Part shown: positions 1-7,861 of the stretch, in pieces
Layout: each line of letters starts with the position of its first letter
How positions within the stretch are numbered: position 1 is the first letter of the stretch
Origin: Alphaproteobacteria bacterium
GTDB lineage: Bacteria > Pseudomonadota > Alphaproteobacteria > Rhizobiales > Devosiaceae
Direction: 5' to 3'
Assembly (NCBI GenBank): GCA_018820005.1
Contig: JAHJOS010000188.1
Span: 1-10,942, forward strand
Length of the DNA stretch: 10,942 bases
Made by a program: the position numbers and the translations under genes
The notes under the pieces: model-generated
What the model was told of the DNA's origin: nothing
Database searches by the model: none
What the model saw: the letters and a program-made list of their open reading frames with translations, nothing else

Positions 1-319
1 ACACCGTCGCCAGCACGTCCGAGAATGGCAATTGGCGGCGGTGAATGGAAATGGCTGCGCCGCCGCCAATGACTGTGGCCAGGACCGTCACCATCAGCGC
101 GATCTGAATGCTGATCCAGCCCGCGCTCAGATAAGCATTCGATGACAGCACTTCCTGATACCACCGCAGGCTCAGCCCATTGGGCGGAAACGCGATGAAC
201 TGGCTCTCCGACACCGAAACGCCCACCACCACGATCAATGGCGCCAGCAGGATCAGCGCGGTCAGCGCGACAAAAACATAGCCGGCAATACGCAACCAGC
301 CCGGAACAGCCCTAACCAT
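1..319 (-). CDS. PotC-like ABC transporter permease, partial (N-terminal part)
   Basis: This is the second inner-membrane permease of a spermidine/putrescine-type ABC importer. The reading frame begins at ATG 319-317 (MVRAVPGWLRIAGYVF) and stays open to the left edge, so about 106 residues are visible and the C-terminal half with the EAA loop lies outside. Visible features are a first membrane segment at about residues 11-35 (VFVALTALILLAPLIVVVG), a periplasmic stretch with the sequence NGLSLRWYQEVL, which is characteristic of PotC-type permeases, and the start of a second membrane segment (IQIALMVTVLATVIGGG). The start overlaps the 3' end of the upstream permease gene by 8 bases (ATG at 319, upstream TAG at 314-312), implying translational coupling. 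A GGGGA purine run 6 bases upstream could serve as ribosome binding site. The family call is secure; the ligand is unknown. Confidence 0.88.
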   Translation of the reverse strand, partial: MVRAVPGWLRIAGYVFVALTALILLAPLIVVVGVSVSESQFIAFPPNGLSLRWYQEVLSSNAYLSAGWISIQIALMVTVLATVIGGGAAISIHRRQLPFSDVLATV

Positions 320-1133
320 GCTTGGTCCCCGTCAGTTTGATATAGGGCACCAGAACGAGCAGAATGCCGACGAAAAGGATGACGGCCTGGGCCGCCGCAA
401 ACGGCCAGTCCGGTGTTGTGGTCACCGATTTGTAGATCGACGCCGCCAGCACCTGGATTCGCGTGCCCCCCAGCAGGTTTGGGGTGACGAAGGAACTGGC
501 CGAGAGCGTAAAGCACAGCAGCGATCCGGCGACGATGCCGGGCAGCGCCAGCGGCAGGACGACGGTACGGATTGTCTGAAGGAATGAGCAACCCATGGTG
601 CGGGCCGCTTCCTCAAGCCGTCCATCGATGCGCGAGAGCACGCCCAGAATCGATAGCGTCATGAACGGCAGTAGCACCTGCACCATGCCGATAACGATCG
701 CCGTCTCGGTCTGCATCAGCGCAAACGTGCGGTTCGCCAGGCCCAGGTCGCGCAGCAGTTCGGGGATAAGCCCGCTGCGGCTGAGTAGAACCATCCAGCC
801 AAAGGTCCGCACCACCACGCTCGTCATCAGCGGCAGGATCACGATCACCACCAGCCAGAGGCGGGCCTTGGGGCCAACCTTGGTCATGATATAGGCAAGC
901 GGAAACCCGATCAGCGCGCAGACCACGGTAATGACCAGCGACAGGCGCACCGTGCGCCACAGGATATTGAGGTAATAGGGATCAGACAGGAACCGCACAA
1001 AATGCGCCAGCGTCGGGCCGTCTGGTCCCGAAATGCTCAATACCAGCATCTGCGCGATTGGCAGGAAAAAAGCGAGCCCCAGCAATAGAATGCCGGGCAG
1101 GGCCAGCAGCAGGTTCTCGGTACGGTCGTTCAT
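312..1133 (-). CDS. PotB-like ABC transporter permease
   Basis: This is a 273-residue inner-membrane permease of the binding-protein-dependent transport family, nearest to the PotB/YdcU group of polyamine-type importers. It has about six hydrophobic segments (roughly residues 8-34, 63-84, 92-115, 143-166, 195-215, 246-266). Between the fourth and fifth lies the EAA loop that contacts the ATPase: EEAARTMG at 174-181 followed by LPLALPG at 193-199. I chose ATG 1133-1131 (MNDRTENLLL) over an in-frame start at 1250. The shorter protein begins just before the first membrane segment, as the family normally does, and AAGGAAGA lies about 8 bases upstream. The extra 39 residues of the longer reading are Pro/Arg-rich and unlike the family. 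The gene follows the binding protein after a 294-base hairpin-rich gap and is coupled to the next permease by overlap. Confidence 0.9.
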   Translation of the reverse strand: MNDRTENLLLALPGILLLGLAFFLPIAQMLVLSISGPDGPTLAHFVRFLSDPYYLNILWRTVRLSLVITVVCALIGFPLAYIMTKVGPKARLWLVVIVILPLMTSVVVRTFGWMVLLSRSGLIPELLRDLGLANRTFALMQTETAIVIGMVQVLLPFMTLSILGVLSRIDGRLEEAARTMGCSFLQTIRTVVLPLALPGIVAGSLLCFTLSASSFVTPNLLGGTRIQVLAASIYKSVTTTPDWPFAAAQAVILFVGILLVLVPYIKLTGTKHG

Positions 1134-1273
1134 GCGGTGCGTCTTCCTTGCTGTACGCAGCCCTGGTGCACGGGGCATTTTTGGCGGTGCTGGATCATAG
1201 GGCGGGCCATTTGAGCTAGCATCATGCGTCCAAATTGTCTCGGACGACACCCGGCAGCTGGCAAACGAAAAAG

Positions 1274-1304
1274 CGGCCTCTCCACCTTGGGACTGAAGAG
1301 GCCG
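1274..1304 (-). terminator. Intrinsic terminator between binding-protein and permease genes
   Basis: On the minus strand an 8-bp perfect stem (CGGCCTCT / AGAGGCCG, 15-base loop) is followed immediately by CTTTTTCGTTT, a proper U-tract. It lies 124 bases downstream of the binding-protein stop and 140 bases upstream of the permease start. This is the classic position for a partial terminator that keeps binding-protein mRNA more abundant than permease mRNA. Such stoichiometry control is common in ABC importer operons, but partial read-through here is inferred. Confidence 0.75.
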
Positions 1305-1350
1305 GCGTTCCGGGTTTAGAGGGAGGGCCGCACCCGAACCGCGTGCAATG

Positions 1351-1365
1351 CTCCCCGGTGGGGAG
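1351..1365 (-). other. Short perfect hairpin in the binding-protein/permease gap
   Basis: CTCCCC and GGGGAG form a 6-bp perfect stem with a 3-base loop. A further GGGAG at 1321-1325 is complementary to the CTCCC arm, so an alternative pairing is possible. There is no U-tract. It sits between two other hairpins (1274-1304 and 1373-1418). It may stabilise or pause the transcript; a function is not shown. Confidence 0.4.
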
Positions 1366-1372
1366 GTGTGTT

Positions 1373-1418
1373 CTGCCCCGTCACGGCTCCCGAGAAGCCG
1401 AAAGGTCAGACGGGGCAG
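1373..1418 (-). terminator. Nested hairpin just after the binding-protein stop
   Basis: A 10-bp perfect inverted repeat (CTGCCCCGTC at 1373-1382, GACGGGGCAG at 1409-1418) encloses a second 5-bp stem (CGGCT 1384-1388, AGCCG 1396-1400). It begins 9 bases after the binding-protein stop codon. No U-run follows on either strand, so it is more likely a 3'-end-stabilising structure or a Rho-assisted end than a simple intrinsic terminator. Confidence 0.55.
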
Positions 1419-1427
1419 ATCCGTCGT

Positions 1428-2462
1428 TTAGCGAGCGATCGTCTTGTTCCAGGCTTCCACCCAGGCAGTACGATTGGCCTCGATGGTGGCAGGGTCAAAT
1501 CGGATCAGACCAGCAACACCCTCTGCGCCATAGGCAACGTCGGCGGCCACTTCCGGGCTGAGTTCGGCCTTGGTGTTGGTGGGTGAATAGCGCAGTGCCT
1601 CGGCAAAGCACTCCTGGGCCTTTGGCGAGATCGACATGTCGATGAACTTCAGTGCAAGTTCCGTGTTGGGACGACCCGCCACGAGATTGGCAGTGATGTA
1701 GCTCGCCGGCGTGCCTTCAGCGCCCTGAGCAAAGCCCGACGGCAGGCCGGCCTTGCGCAGCGTGAAAGCGTAGTCAGATGCGTACGGCGCCAGCCAGGCG
1801 TCGTTCTGTGCGAACTCCTGCTGGATTTCCGGGGAGGTCGACACCACGATGGCACCGGCATCAAGCAGCTGAGACACTGCGTCCAGGCCAGGCTGGATAT
1901 TGGTGAGGTCGCCGCCCTGAGCCTGGTTGAGCATCAGGAAGCCAAGCATGCCATAGCCGTTGGAGATGTCGGTAAGCACCAGGTGCTCGCTATACTCGGG
2001 GTTGAGCAGGTCGGTCCACTTGCTGGGCGGTGTGGTCACCGCTTCGGTGTTGTAGACAAGGCCAATGGCGGCGATCGAATAGGCCGGGCCCTCGCCCTTT
2101 GCCATATTGGCGCCGGCGAAGTCGTAGAGATCCGCGGCATTGGTGAGGCTGGCCGGGTCAATCGGTGCAAGCAGCCCCTCAGCTGCGGCGACGATTTCCT
2201 GCCCACCCGAGAAGTGGATCACGTCGAATTGCGGCGCATCCTTCTGCGCGCGCAACTGGGCGAACGCGTCAGCCGAATAGGCGGTGACGACATTGACCTT
2301 TACGCCGGTTTCTTCCTCGAACGGGGTGATGATGCAGGCGCGGTGGGCTGTTTCATAGGCGCCGCCAAACGAGTTGATCGTGAACGTCGTGTCCTGGGCG
2401 AACACCGTGCTGCTGAGTAGGGCCGAAAGGCTCACCACAGTTGTACCGAGAATTGCTTTCAT
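1428..2462 (-). CDS. Periplasmic substrate-binding protein, PotD-like ABC transporter
   Basis: This 344-residue exported solute-binding protein delivers a ligand to the permeases encoded downstream. An N-terminal signal peptide is visible (MKAILG, hydrophobic core to about residue 19, Val-Phe-Ala at 20-22, likely cleavage after Ala22). The mature start, TFTINSFGGAYETA, and the following PFEEETGVKVNVV are typical of the spermidine/putrescine-type extracellular binding proteins (SBP_bac_6/8-like), as is FDVIHFSGGQE further on. I chose ATG 2462-2460 because it begins the signal peptide and has AAGGGAGA about 7 bases upstream; the in-frame extension to 2594 has no such features. Family members bind polyamines, GABA, opines, thiamine or ferric complexes, so the ligand cannot be read from sequence. 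Linkage to PuuD- and GabT-like enzymes favours a polyamine- or GABA-related compound (inference). Confidence 0.88.
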   Translation of the reverse strand: MKAILGTTVVSLSALLSSTVFAQDTTFTINSFGGAYETAHRACIITPFEEETGVKVNVVTAYSADAFAQLRAQKDAPQFDVIHFSGGQEIVAAAEGLLAPIDPASLTNAADLYDFAGANMAKGEGPAYSIAAIGLVYNTEAVTTPPSKWTDLLNPEYSEHLVLTDISNGYGMLGFLMLNQAQGGDLTNIQPGLDAVSQLLDAGAIVVSTSPEIQQEFAQNDAWLAPYASDYAFTLRKAGLPSGFAQGAEGTPASYITANLVAGRPNTELALKFIDMSISPKAQECFAEALRYSPTNTKAELSPEVAADVAYGAEGVAGLIRFDPATIEANRTAWVEAWNKTIAR

Positions 2463-2569
2463 AGGTCGTCTCCCTTGCTGAATTGGTTCGAACAGCGCCT
2501 GGAAAAGATCCCCTCGACGCTGCGATGAGGCTCCGTCCCAACACAATCGGGGGGCGAAGCAGAGATTGT

Positions 2570-2588
2570 CGGACCCACCTGGGGTCCG
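2570..2588 (-). terminator. Hairpin after the DUF3830 gene
   Basis: CGGACCC and GGGTCCG form a 7-bp perfect stem with a 5-base loop, starting 5 bases after the DUF3830 stop codon on the minus strand. What follows (ACAATCTCTG) is not a good U-tract. It may be a weak terminator or a 3'-end stabiliser in the 131-base gap before the binding-protein gene. That gap is large enough to hold a separate promoter, but I recognise none with confidence. Confidence 0.45.
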
Positions 2589-2593
2589 CTGCA

Positions 2594-3067
2594 TTAGAGG
2601 CGACCGAGTTCGACGGTCTTGGCGCCTTCAATGCGGATCAGGCGGCACTGCTCGGCCACGGCATCCAGGTTTTCAGTCATCTTGCCGAAATAGGTGCATG
2701 GAATCCAACCGGTGGGGCCAAACGTGCGACCACCAACGCCATAGAACATGCCGATCTCCCAGAATTCGGTCGGGTCGATCTTGAAGAAGTTCTTGGGCTG
2801 GTAGAACCACAGCAGCTCGCCAACCTCAGGCAGGACGGTCTGGTTTTCGGCAGGCAGGGCAGTGGGGTCAAAATTACGGTGCGACTCAGGCAGGCCCATC
2901 ATGATTTCAGGACCCGAGAACATGGCGTGCGTGGCATTCCACTGGATCGGCGTTTCGAGCGCGTTCCACAGGGCTTCGCACGTCTTGGGTGCGTTGTCCC
3001 AATAAAGGGTGATGATACCCTGAACGTTGGCATCGACGAATTTGAGGTAGAATTTTTTGTCAGACAT
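2594..3067 (-). CDS. DUF3830 family protein (cyclophilin-like fold), function unknown
   Basis: This 157-residue protein, apparently cytoplasmic with no signal peptide or membrane segment, matches the DUF3830 family as I know it. The signature near the N-terminus, DNAPKTCEALWNAL (residues 24-37), follows a short beta-strand region and is preceded by KFYLKFVDANVQG. Further conserved-looking parts are the central SGPEIMMGLP, GELLWFYQPKNFF, and FYGVGGRTFGPTGW near residues 110-125. The family has a cyclophilin-like beta-barrel fold from structural genomics, but no established reaction. I chose ATG 3067 because the protein then has family-like length. An in-frame TTG at 3097 has the better ribosome site (GGAAGG 7 bases upstream), while ATG 3067 has none visible, so the start is uncertain. 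It lies between the PuuD-like hydrolase and the binding protein, all on one strand, suggesting a shared pathway. Confidence 0.8.
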   Translation of the reverse strand: MSDKKFYLKFVDANVQGIITLYWDNAPKTCEALWNALETPIQWNATHAMFSGPEIMMGLPESHRNFDPTALPAENQTVLPEVGELLWFYQPKNFFKIDPTEFWEIGMFYGVGGRTFGPTGWIPCTYFGKMTENLDAVAEQCRLIRIEGAKTVELGRL

Positions 3068-3079
3068 GAAGCGCCATAG

Positions 3080-3095
3080 GTTGGTTTGCACCAAC
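3080..3095 (-). promoter_or_regulatory. Inverted repeat just upstream of the DUF3830 start
   Basis: GTTGGT (3080-3085) and ACCAAC (3090-3095) form a 6-bp perfect inverted repeat with a 4-base spacer, 12 bases ahead of the ATG at 3067. It occupies the place where a ribosome site would be expected. It could be an operator half-site pair or a 5' hairpin controlling translation initiation. If translation starts at TTG 3097 it lies inside the coding region. Confidence 0.35.
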
Positions 3096-3121
3096 AATCA
3101 AAGGCCTTCCAGCACCCCTGT

Positions 3122-3144
3122 CCAATTCCAATTCAAAATTCAAA
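3122..3144. repeat. AT-rich tandem short repeats
   Basis: Two copies of CCAATT (3122-3133) are followed by two perfect copies of ATTCAAA (3131-3144). They stand in an AT-rich patch within otherwise GC-rich DNA, 14 bases after the PuuD-like stop and upstream of the DUF3830 gene. Possible roles are a regulator-binding region or an UP-like element for a promoter ahead of the DUF3830 gene; neither is demonstrated. Confidence 0.45.
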
Positions 3145-3157
3145 CTATAATGGATTA

Positions 3158-3910
3158 TTATCGAGCGGCTTGAGCCCGCGCCATATCACCGATTGCGCGC
3201 CAGAATGCCAGATCATGCGGACGCTCTGCTGGGCGCCACTCAGGGTGCCACTGCACTGCCAGAATTGGCGTGTTGCGGTCCGATGACGAAACGGCCTCGA
3301 CCACGCCGTCGTCTGCGCGGGCGTTCACCATCAGGCCGGCCCCCAGGGTTCCGATAGCTTGGTAGTGCACGCTGTTGATGGCAATATCGGGGCTCCCCAC
3401 GATGGACGCCATAGGCGTGCCGGCAACCAGCCTTGCCTTGTGGCCATGGGCAAACATCTCATCGAGCGTCACCCCATCGGCCGCGTGATGGGCGAGATAG
3501 GGTTGGTCCAGCCCGTCGCGCTGATCCACCAGCGTACCACCCAGGGCCACGTTGATCTCCTGCAACCCGCGACAAATCCCGAATACCGGCTTACCGACGT
3601 CCATCGCGGCCTCGATCAGCATCGCGGATAGCCAATCCCGTGTCGGGTCAAACGGCCCGCGCCCTGCGATGGCTCCATAGCGAACCGACTCGATGTTGGA
3701 ATTGCTGCCGGTCAGCAGGATGCCATCGAGGCGGTCAACCATTGCCCTGGCGTCGTCGAGAGTCTCGACCACGGGGCAAATCACCGGCACCGCATCGGCG
3801 TAGCGCGCAACGGCATCCACATAGCGTGTCTTGACGATATAGGCGTCTTCGCCCTCGACGGTGCGAGTGCACGAGATGACCCCGATAACGGGTTTGCGGG
3901 CGTTGGACAT
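3158..3910 (-). CDS. Gamma-glutamyl-GABA hydrolase-like class I glutamine amidotransferase (PuuD family)
   Basis: This 250-residue enzyme is of the peptidase C26 / PuuD group. In E. coli PuuD hydrolyses gamma-glutamyl-gamma-aminobutyrate to glutamate and GABA. Visible features are the opening KPVIGVISCT, the substrate-side DGILLTGSNSNI (62-73), the nucleophile elbow FGICRGLQEINVALGG with Cys113 (110-125), and the VQWHPEW motif giving His222 and Glu224 of the triad. Length and motif positions agree with PuuD (nucleophile Cys114 in E. coli). ATG 3910-3908 begins at the usual family start; no strong Shine-Dalgarno is seen. It heads a same-strand run with DUF3830 and transporter genes, with gabT-gabD close by, which supports a GABA-releasing step. 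Related family members act on other gamma-glutamyl amides or on carboxynorspermidine-type compounds, so the exact substrate is inferred. Confidence 0.87.
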   Translation of the reverse strand: MSNARKPVIGVISCTRTVEGEDAYIVKTRYVDAVARYADAVPVICPVVETLDDARAMVDRLDGILLTGSNSNIESVRYGAIAGRGPFDPTRDWLSAMLIEAAMDVGKPVFGICRGLQEINVALGGTLVDQRDGLDQPYLAHHAADGVTLDEMFAHGHKARLVAGTPMASIVGSPDIAINSVHYQAIGTLGAGLMVNARADDGVVEAVSSSDRNTPILAVQWHPEWRPAERPHDLAFWRAIGDMARAQAAR

Positions 3911-3942
3911 GATGTGTGTGACCGGCTGGAATGAAGAACCCT

Positions 3943-3971
3943 AAGGTCGGAATCCCCCGTGCTTTCGTCAA
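3943..3971 (-). promoter_or_regulatory. Possible promoter for the PuuD-like gene
   Basis: In the 110-base gap downstream of the lysR terminator, the minus strand has TTGACG (3971-3966), a good -35 match, 17 bases before GACCTT (3948-3943), a poor -10. Weak -10 elements are common in alphaproteobacteria, so this is a reasonable but uncertain candidate. Confidence 0.3.
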
Positions 3972-4024
3972 GCCGAACTATTGGCAAAATGGGACTGGAC
4001 GTGCCTCAGGCCTTGACCAAAATC

Positions 4025-4046
4025 GGCCGCGCTTGCGCGCGCGACC
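4025..4046 (-). terminator. Intrinsic terminator of the lysR-type gene
   Basis: One base after the regulator's TGA the minus strand has GGTCGCGC / GCGCGGCC, an 8-bp stem with one G-T pair and a 6-base loop, followed by GATTTTGG. The short U-tract makes it a plausible intrinsic terminator. This would make the regulator a separate transcription unit from the PuuD-like gene 137 bases downstream. Confidence 0.65.
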
Positions 4047-4047
4047 C

Positions 4048-4941
4048 TCAGGGCGCCGACAAATGCATCTCGAGCCATTGCTCGAACCGAACAAGCGCGG
4101 GGTCGCCGATCCGCTGCGGCGCGATCAGCAGGTAATAGCCGCCCAGATGCACAGCACTCTGCAGGATTTCGACCAGCCGCCCACCCTCGATCTCGGTCCC
4201 GGCTGTCAGCCTGGTGACCAGTGCAACGCCCTGTCCGGCCAGCGCCGCGTCAAATCCCAGATTGGCGTCCCACAGCCGTGGCCCACGCAATTCACCCTGC
4301 AATTTGATCCCCATGGCATCAAACCAATCCGTCCATTGCTGCCGGCTTTCCTCATGGATCAGCGGCGCCTGTGCCAGCGCCGCCAGATCCTTGGGCATAC
4401 CACTGCGAGCGATCCATTGCGGGCTGGCCACCGGGAACATGCGCGGCAACACCAGCGGCTTGGCGCCAGCGGGCAGGGCATCAAAGCGGCCAAATCCAAT
4501 CATCAGGTCGGCCTCGCGCGCCGCAAAATCCGGCATCCGGTCAATGGCCCGCAGGCTGATCTCGACCCCGCCCATGGCGCCTTCGATTTCCGAGAGACGT
4601 GGCGTCATCCACCGGGTCGCCAGTCCCGGCATGCACCAGATGCTCAGCCCTGATCGCGGCGACGCCGGCCGCAGCTCCGCCGTAGTATTGGCGATAATCC
4701 GAAACGCGCGACTGACCGATGCGAACAGGGTTTCGCCCTGGGGCGTCAGCACAACACCGCGCGGCGTCGCTGTCACCAGTTTCAGGTTCATCCAGTGTTC
4801 GAGGTTGCGCACATGCCGGCTGACAACCGTGTGGCTGACCCCGATGTCATCGGCAGCCTTGCGCATGCTGCCCATGCGCGCAACCGCTTCAAAGGCGCGC
4901 AGCATGATCAAGGGCGGCAGATTCATTCCATCAGCACTCAT
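4048..4941 (-). CDS. LysR-type transcriptional regulator (GcvA-like)
   Basis: This 297-residue DNA-binding regulator has an N-terminal winged helix-turn-helix at about residues 10-67 (LPPLIMLRAFEAVAR, then MRKAADDIGVSHTVVSRHV as the recognition helix region, then TPRGVVLTPQGE). A C-terminal effector-binding domain runs from about residue 96. The LPPL.MLRAFEAVAR opening is typical of the GcvA/AmpR-like branch. ATG 4941 is taken as start; ATG 4926 (MNLPPL) is an equally sensible alternative. The gene diverges from gabT across a 104-base gap, the usual LysR arrangement. The most likely targets are gabTD, its own promoter, and perhaps the neighbouring transport genes; the co-inducer might be GABA, succinate semialdehyde or the transported compound (inference). 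It resembles GcvA-branch regulators, not the MocR-type GabR. Confidence 0.92.
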   Translation of the reverse strand: MSADGMNLPPLIMLRAFEAVARMGSMRKAADDIGVSHTVVSRHVRNLEHWMNLKLVTATPRGVVLTPQGETLFASVSRAFRIIANTTAELRPASPRSGLSIWCMPGLATRWMTPRLSEIEGAMGGVEISLRAIDRMPDFAAREADLMIGFGRFDALPAGAKPLVLPRMFPVASPQWIARSGMPKDLAALAQAPLIHEESRQQWTDWFDAMGIKLQGELRGPRLWDANLGFDAALAGQGVALVTRLTAGTEIEGGRLVEILQSAVHLGGYYLLIAPQRIGDPALVRFEQWLEMHLSAP

Positions 4942-4946
4942 GAGTG
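4935..4946. promoter_or_regulatory. Perfect 12-bp palindrome over the lysR start codon
   Basis: CACTCATGAGTG reads identically on both strands and is centred on the regulator's start codon (ATG 4941-4939). It could be an autoregulatory operator, but a palindrome of this length may also occur by chance. Confidence 0.35.
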
Positions 4947-4957
4947 GAAGCCTTAGG

Positions 4958-4971
4958 GCACCACTGTGTGC
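4958..4971. promoter_or_regulatory. Candidate LysR operator in the lysR-gabT divergent region
   Basis: GCAC (4958-4961) and GTGC (4968-4971) form an interrupted dyad about 16 bases upstream of the lysR start and 75 bases upstream of the gabT start. LysR-type proteins bind short interrupted dyads (T-N11-A type) in exactly such divergent gaps. The arms are short, so the assignment rests mainly on position. Confidence 0.35.
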
Positions 4972-5045
4972 AAATCAATCTGCTACTACCCGCCCGACGC
5001 ACGGTCTAGCCTGAACCCAGTTCTTTCCTTTGCCCAGAGTGCACC

Positions 5046-6323
5046 ATGGCCAATAATGCAGACCTCCGCGACAGGCATATTGCCGCCATTCCGCGCGGCC
5101 TCGCCAGCGCCTTTCCGGTCTATGCCCAGCGCGCCGAAAACGCCGAAATCTGGGACATCGAGGGCAAGCGCTACATCGATTTTGCGGGCGGTATCGCCGT
5201 TCTCAACACAGGCCATCGTCACCCAAAAGTCATGGCGGCCGTTCGTGATCAACTCGACCATTTCACCCACACCGCCTTCCAGATCGTACCTTACGAGCCC
5301 TATGTGGCCCTGTGCGAGCGGCTCAATGCCCTGGCGCCTTTCAGCGGGCCCGCCAAATCGGTGCTGTTTTCCACGGGTGCCGAAGCCGTCGAGAACGCGG
5401 TCAAGATTGCCCGCGCCGCCACGGGTCGCCCCGGCGTCATCGCCTTCAGCGGCGGCTTTCATGGCCGCACGACGCTCACCATGGCGCTGACCGGCAAGGT
5501 TGCGCCCTATAAGGTCAAATTCGGCGTCGCGCCACCGGCCATCTACCATCTGCCATTCCCAGCCGAGAGCCACGGCGTCAGCGTCGCCGATACCCTGCGC
5601 GCGCTGCAGACCCTGTTCCGTGCCGACATCGCCCCAACCGATGTGGCCGCCATCATCATCGAGCCGGTACAGGGGGAGGGCGGCTTCCTGCCCGCCCCAA
5701 CCGAACTGCTGCAGGCCCTGCGTGAGGTCTGCGACACCCATGGCATCGTTCTGATTGCAGATGAAGTTCAGACCGGCTTTGCCCGCACCGGCAAGATGTT
5801 CGGCATCGAGCATTCAGGCGTCGAGCCCGATCTGGTCACCATTGCCAAGTCGCTGGCCGGCGGCTTCCCGCTCTCGGGCGTTATTGGCCGCGCTGCGATC
5901 ATGGATGCGGCCGAGCCCGGCGGACTGGGCGGTACCTATGCCGGCAGTCCGATGGCCTGCGCTGCGGCGCTCGCCGTGCTTGATGTCATCGTCGAAGAGG
6001 GCCTGCTGGCCCGTGCTGACGCCATCGGTGCAACCATCCATGCTACGCTTGAAAAGCTGGCGTTGCGCAACCAGGGCGTTACCATTGCCGCCATCCGCGG
6101 CCCAGGCGCCATGATCGCTTTTGACATCGTCACAACTTCAGGCGAACCCGACGCTGCGGCCACCAAACGCGTCATCCACGCTGCGCTGGGCGATGGCCTG
6201 ATCTTGCTGTCCTGCGGCATTCACGGCAACACCATCCGCATCCTCAATCCATTGACGATCTCGGACGCGCTGTTGCAAGAGGGGCTGGACAAGCTCGGCC
6301 GTGCCCTCGTCACCGCCCACTAA
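5046..6323 (+). CDS. gabT: 4-aminobutyrate--2-oxoglutarate aminotransferase
   Basis: This 425-residue PLP-dependent class III aminotransferase transfers the amino group of GABA to 2-oxoglutarate, giving succinate semialdehyde and glutamate in the cytoplasm. Its length is nearly identical to E. coli GabT (426), and the residues known to matter there fall at the same numbers: Ile50, Arg141, Glu211, Asp239 and Gln242 (IADEVQTGFARTGK), the PLP lysine Lys268 (TIAKSLAGGFPLSG), Thr297 and Arg398. The cofactor-phosphate motif STGAEAVENA is at 109-118. Ile50 together with Glu211 and Arg398 favours the GABA enzyme over ornithine-type relatives. The ATG at 5046 gives the family's normal N-terminus, although the ribosome site is weak. 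gabD follows after 14 bases, so the two form an operon. Confidence 0.93.
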   Translation: MANNADLRDRHIAAIPRGLASAFPVYAQRAENAEIWDIEGKRYIDFAGGIAVLNTGHRHPKVMAAVRDQLDHFTHTAFQIVPYEPYVALCERLNALAPFSGPAKSVLFSTGAEAVENAVKIARAATGRPGVIAFSGGFHGRTTLTMALTGKVAPYKVKFGVAPPAIYHLPFPAESHGVSVADTLRALQTLFRADIAPTDVAAIIIEPVQGEGGFLPAPTELLQALREVCDTHGIVLIADEVQTGFARTGKMFGIEHSGVEPDLVTIAKSLAGGFPLSGVIGRAAIMDAAEPGGLGGTYAGSPMACAAALAVLDVIVEEGLLARADAIGATIHATLEKLALRNQGVTIAAIRGPGAMIAFDIVTTSGEPDAAATKRVIHAALGDGLILLSCGIHGNTIRILNPLTISDALLQEGLDKLGRALVTAH

Positions 6324-6337
6324 GCTCAGGAGCCGAT

Positions 6338-7792
<1,455 letters not shown>

Positions 7793-7802
7793 CCATCTCC
7801 AA

Positions 7803-7840
7803 GTGGCGCCGCGCGACCACATGCGTTGAAGCGGCGCCAC
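7803..7840 (+). terminator. Long hairpin after gabD
   Basis: A 10-bp perfect inverted repeat, GTGGCGCCGC at 7803-7812 and GCGGCGCCAC at 7831-7840 with an 18-base loop, starts 10 bases after the gabD stop. No U-tract follows (AAATGACC). It most likely marks the end of the gabTD message, by Rho-assisted termination or as a 3'-end stabiliser. Confidence 0.55.
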
Positions 7841-7861
7841 AAATGACCTATCTCAGGCCCC

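Noticed and set aside
1134..1250. N-terminal extension of the PotB-like permease to 1250
   Set aside because: The added 39 residues are unlike the family, lack a ribosome site, and precede a good Shine-Dalgarno placed for ATG 1133.
3098..3140. Sigma-54 promoter in the AT-rich gap before the DUF3830 gene
   Set aside because: GG and GC dinucleotides occur near TGGACAGGGGTGC, but the spacing does not fit the -24/-12 consensus.
3931..5014. Long plus-strand frames across the lysR gene
   Set aside because: They are Pro/Arg/Gln-rich antisense frames of an intact LysR regulator, with no family resemblance.
4986..5813. 275-codon minus frame inside gabT
   Set aside because: Antisense shadow of a gene with every GabT active-site residue in place.
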